Assembly: GCA_021811505.1 (NCBI GenBank)
Contig: JAJZOM010000286.1
Location: forward strand, 1-15,027
Direction of reading: 5' to 3'
Length of the DNA stretch: 15,027 nt
From: Thermoplasmata archaeon
Lineage (GTDB): Archaea; Thermoplasmatota; Thermoplasmata; Thermoplasmatales; Thermoplasmataceae
Below are positions 13,943-15,027 of the stretch, piece after piece (the first letter of the stretch is position 1; each line of letters begins with the position of its first letter). The notes beneath the pieces are model-generated. The model was not told the origin of the DNA and made no database searches. It saw only the letters and a list, made by a program, of their open reading frames with translations. The position numbers and the translations under genes are program-made.

Positions 13943-14593
13943 CTAAAGGCCAAAGATCACTTTCAGGAGTTTATTTTCCGCATTGCGAATATGGTGTAAT
14001 ATAGCAACCTTTGAGATATGGGCATTGGAAGAAAGCGTCTCAAGATTTGAAACCCGCGGCCATTCAAAGTATCCACAATGGTATGCACGCTTCAGTGTAC
14101 TCAATTCAGTATCCGACAGGTGTGTAATCAATCCTTGGACAGATTGTTTGTTCATCTGATTATATATCTGAAGTGGGTCAGCTTTGTAGAATTCTGCCAC
14201 CTCAACCTTATTGTGCCTATGCAGAGTTTGCACAAGGGTTTCAAAATTATCCTTATTGAGGAAAAAGAAGAAGAAGGTTTCTATCCCTCCTCCACTGATT
14301 ATGGGAAAAACAGGTACAGCACTGGAGGAAATAAGTGAATCGGTAATTCCGTGCCCTTTTTTAACTATAAAGGCTGCGTTAATCTTGTTATTTCCTCTAA
14401 CTACAAATTGCTTGATATCATGGAATTCTCCAGTGTTAAGTCCTCCTGTTTCCCCTTTCCTCCAGACTGCCACAGAGTAATTAGTGCCATCCTGTAATGG
14501 CCATACACTGGTTATCAAGATTTTCTTCTCGACGGTGTCAGCAATGGATGTGACCCCACATTCGCTTTTAATACTAACTTCTCCGTAATACAT
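13943..14593 (-). CDS. HTH_10 (bacterio-opsin activator-like) transcriptional regulator
   Basis: A 216-aa archaeal regulator. The C-terminal domain (about 159-213) is a clear HTH_10: LSDTELSTLKRAYHCGYFEW, then PR, then a recognition helix region ending HHIRNAENKLLKVIF. This matches the family pattern L-[ST]-x-x-[EQ]-x-x-x-L-x-x-A...GY-[YF]-x-x-PR. The N-terminal 150 residues are probably a sensor domain; they contain a Gly-rich turn followed by a run of five Phe (100-111). No membrane segment is seen. The start is ATG 14593, with an A/T-rich TATA-like stretch about 25-35 nt upstream. Many archaea carry such regulators; targets are usually nearby or metabolic. It lies beyond the TnpB element from the operon, so it may once have been next to it, but a link is not shown. 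The divergent gene from 14936 is another possible target. Confidence 0.85.
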   Translation of the reverse strand: MYYGEVSIKSECGVTSIADTVEKKILITSVWPLQDGTNYSVAVWRKGETGGLNTGEFHDIKQFVVRGNNKINAAFIVKKGHGITDSLISSSAVPVFPIISGGGIETFFFFFLNKDNFETLVQTLHRHNKVEVAEFYKADPLQIYNQMNKQSVQGLITHLSDTELSTLKRAYHCGYFEWPRVSNLETLSSNAHISKVAILHHIRNAENKLLKVIFGL

Positions 14594-14935
14594 TATATAG
14601 TGTGATACCCATGATCTATTAATTAAAATTTGGTATCCGTTTATCTTACAACCATTATCTAAGTGTTTTTTCCCTCAGGAGGATCTGCGAGTTGCTCCTT
14701 TTTGAAACAGGAATCATTCCTTTCCCTTTCAGTATGGATAATAGACATTATGAATCATTACTCACTAATATTTGGCATCTGTTGAACTTAAAATTTATTG
14801 TAAATTTCTTACTCTTTCTTTAAAAATTCCGACTTGTCACTGTTTCCCAGATGAACTTCGTCATGAATTGAAGATTCTTATGCGTTTTGATGACGGTGCA
14901 AAAATATTAATTCAGGCAGATAATACGCGATAACA
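14594..14935. other. A/T-rich region between divergent genes
   Basis: About 340 bp with no gene I can support. It holds the likely promoter of the HTH_10 gene: on the minus strand TTTTAATTAAT, about 14620-14630. It also holds the promoter of the gene starting at 14936. The middle is A/T-rich with several T-runs (such as 14665-14670 and 14814-14822). A short open stretch just before 14932 on the plus strand lacks a start codon and any recognisable content. Confidence 0.45.
14901..14909 (+). promoter_or_regulatory. TATA-like box of the gene starting at 14936
   Basis: AAAATATTA, ending 26 nt before the ATG at 14936, fits a leaderless archaeal promoter. Confidence 0.45.
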
Positions 14936-15027
14936 ATGGAGGAAAGCTTGACCAGTCGTTCCATAGGCATGGATGCCATATTCCAGTACACTGGTTCTGG
15001 GGTTCAACTCTTTTCCGGAGCTATTTT
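14936..15027 (+). CDS. Start of a membrane protein, possibly a polysaccharide flippase (cut by window end)
   Basis: An open frame from ATG 14936 runs to the end of the window (30 codons, no stop). It begins MEESLTSRSIGMDAIFQY and goes on TGSGVQLFSGAIF, the start of a first membrane helix. The combination of a short polar leader and the phrase Q-x-x-SG-x-IFY at the first helix is typical of oligosaccharide flippases of the PST/MATE type, but 30 residues are too few for a firm call. A TATA-like box at the right distance supports it as a real gene. Confidence 0.5.
   Translation, partial: MEESLTSRSIGMDAIFQYTGSGVQLFSGAI

Noticed and set aside
14814..14933. Possible small protein just before the gene at 14936 (frame ending TAA near 14931)
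   Set aside because: There is no start codon in a sensible place, and a TATA box for the next gene lies within it.
1..15027. CRISPR arrays, tRNA or rRNA genes
   Set aside because: No regularly spaced repeats, no cloverleaf-like sequence and no rRNA-like stretch were seen on either strand.

Overview
The window looks like an archaeal chromosome, most likely from the Thermoplasmata. Three things point that way: an archaeal XPB helicase gene followed by its partner bax1, an HTH_10 (bacterio-opsin-activator type) regulator, and several genes with an A/T-rich TATA-like box about 25-30 nt before the start codon and no Shine-Dalgarno sequence, as expected for leaderless archaeal mRNAs. The lineage is an inference from gene content; no rRNA or tRNA gene is present to confirm it.

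Layout. Positions 1-2490 (+): the 3' part of an XPB/Rad25-type DNA repair helicase, with bax1 overlapping its end. Its real start is a GTG inside the helicase gene, with a strong ribosome binding site. Positions 2681-4144 (-): an exported phosphoesterase (acid phosphatase/phospholipase C family) with a signal peptide and a C-terminal membrane anchor. Positions about 4311-5474: an ISH3-like insertion sequence with an apparently intact DDE transposase and recognisable inverted repeats, followed by about 400 bp of degraded DNA. Positions 5873-6832 (-): an unrecognised protein, divergent from a cyclase/kynurenine-formamidase family enzyme (6986-7942, +). The space between these two holds nested palindromes and a TATA box.

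Positions 12437-7944 (-): a compact four-gene operon read leftward. It encodes an MFS metabolite:H+ symporter, ketopantoate hydroxymethyltransferase (panB), an HMGL/homocitrate-synthase-like aldolase, and a CaiB/BaiF CoA-transferase. The last three genes overlap one another, and the operon ends 1 bp from the convergent cyclase gene. The aldolase carries its essential DDTLREG motif only if it starts at an ATA codon in an ATAG overlap with the panB stop. Together these suggest uptake, CoA activation and C-C bond cleavage or formation on a small branched oxo- or dicarboxylic acid. The substrate cannot be read from the sequence.

Positions about 12611-13929: a TnpB-only IS200/IS605-type (IS1341-like) element with intact RuvC residues, terminal hairpins and matching 9-bp sequences at both sides. 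Positions 13943-14593 (-): the HTH_10 regulator. From 14936 (+), the first 30 codons of a membrane protein, perhaps a flippase, run off the window.

The most unusual points are the ATA start of the aldolase gene, the degenerate nuclease core of Bax1 beside a normal-looking XPB, and the panB-aldolase-CoA-transferase operon. I did not find a clear new defence or mobile system; the strongest candidate for something undescribed is this metabolic operon.
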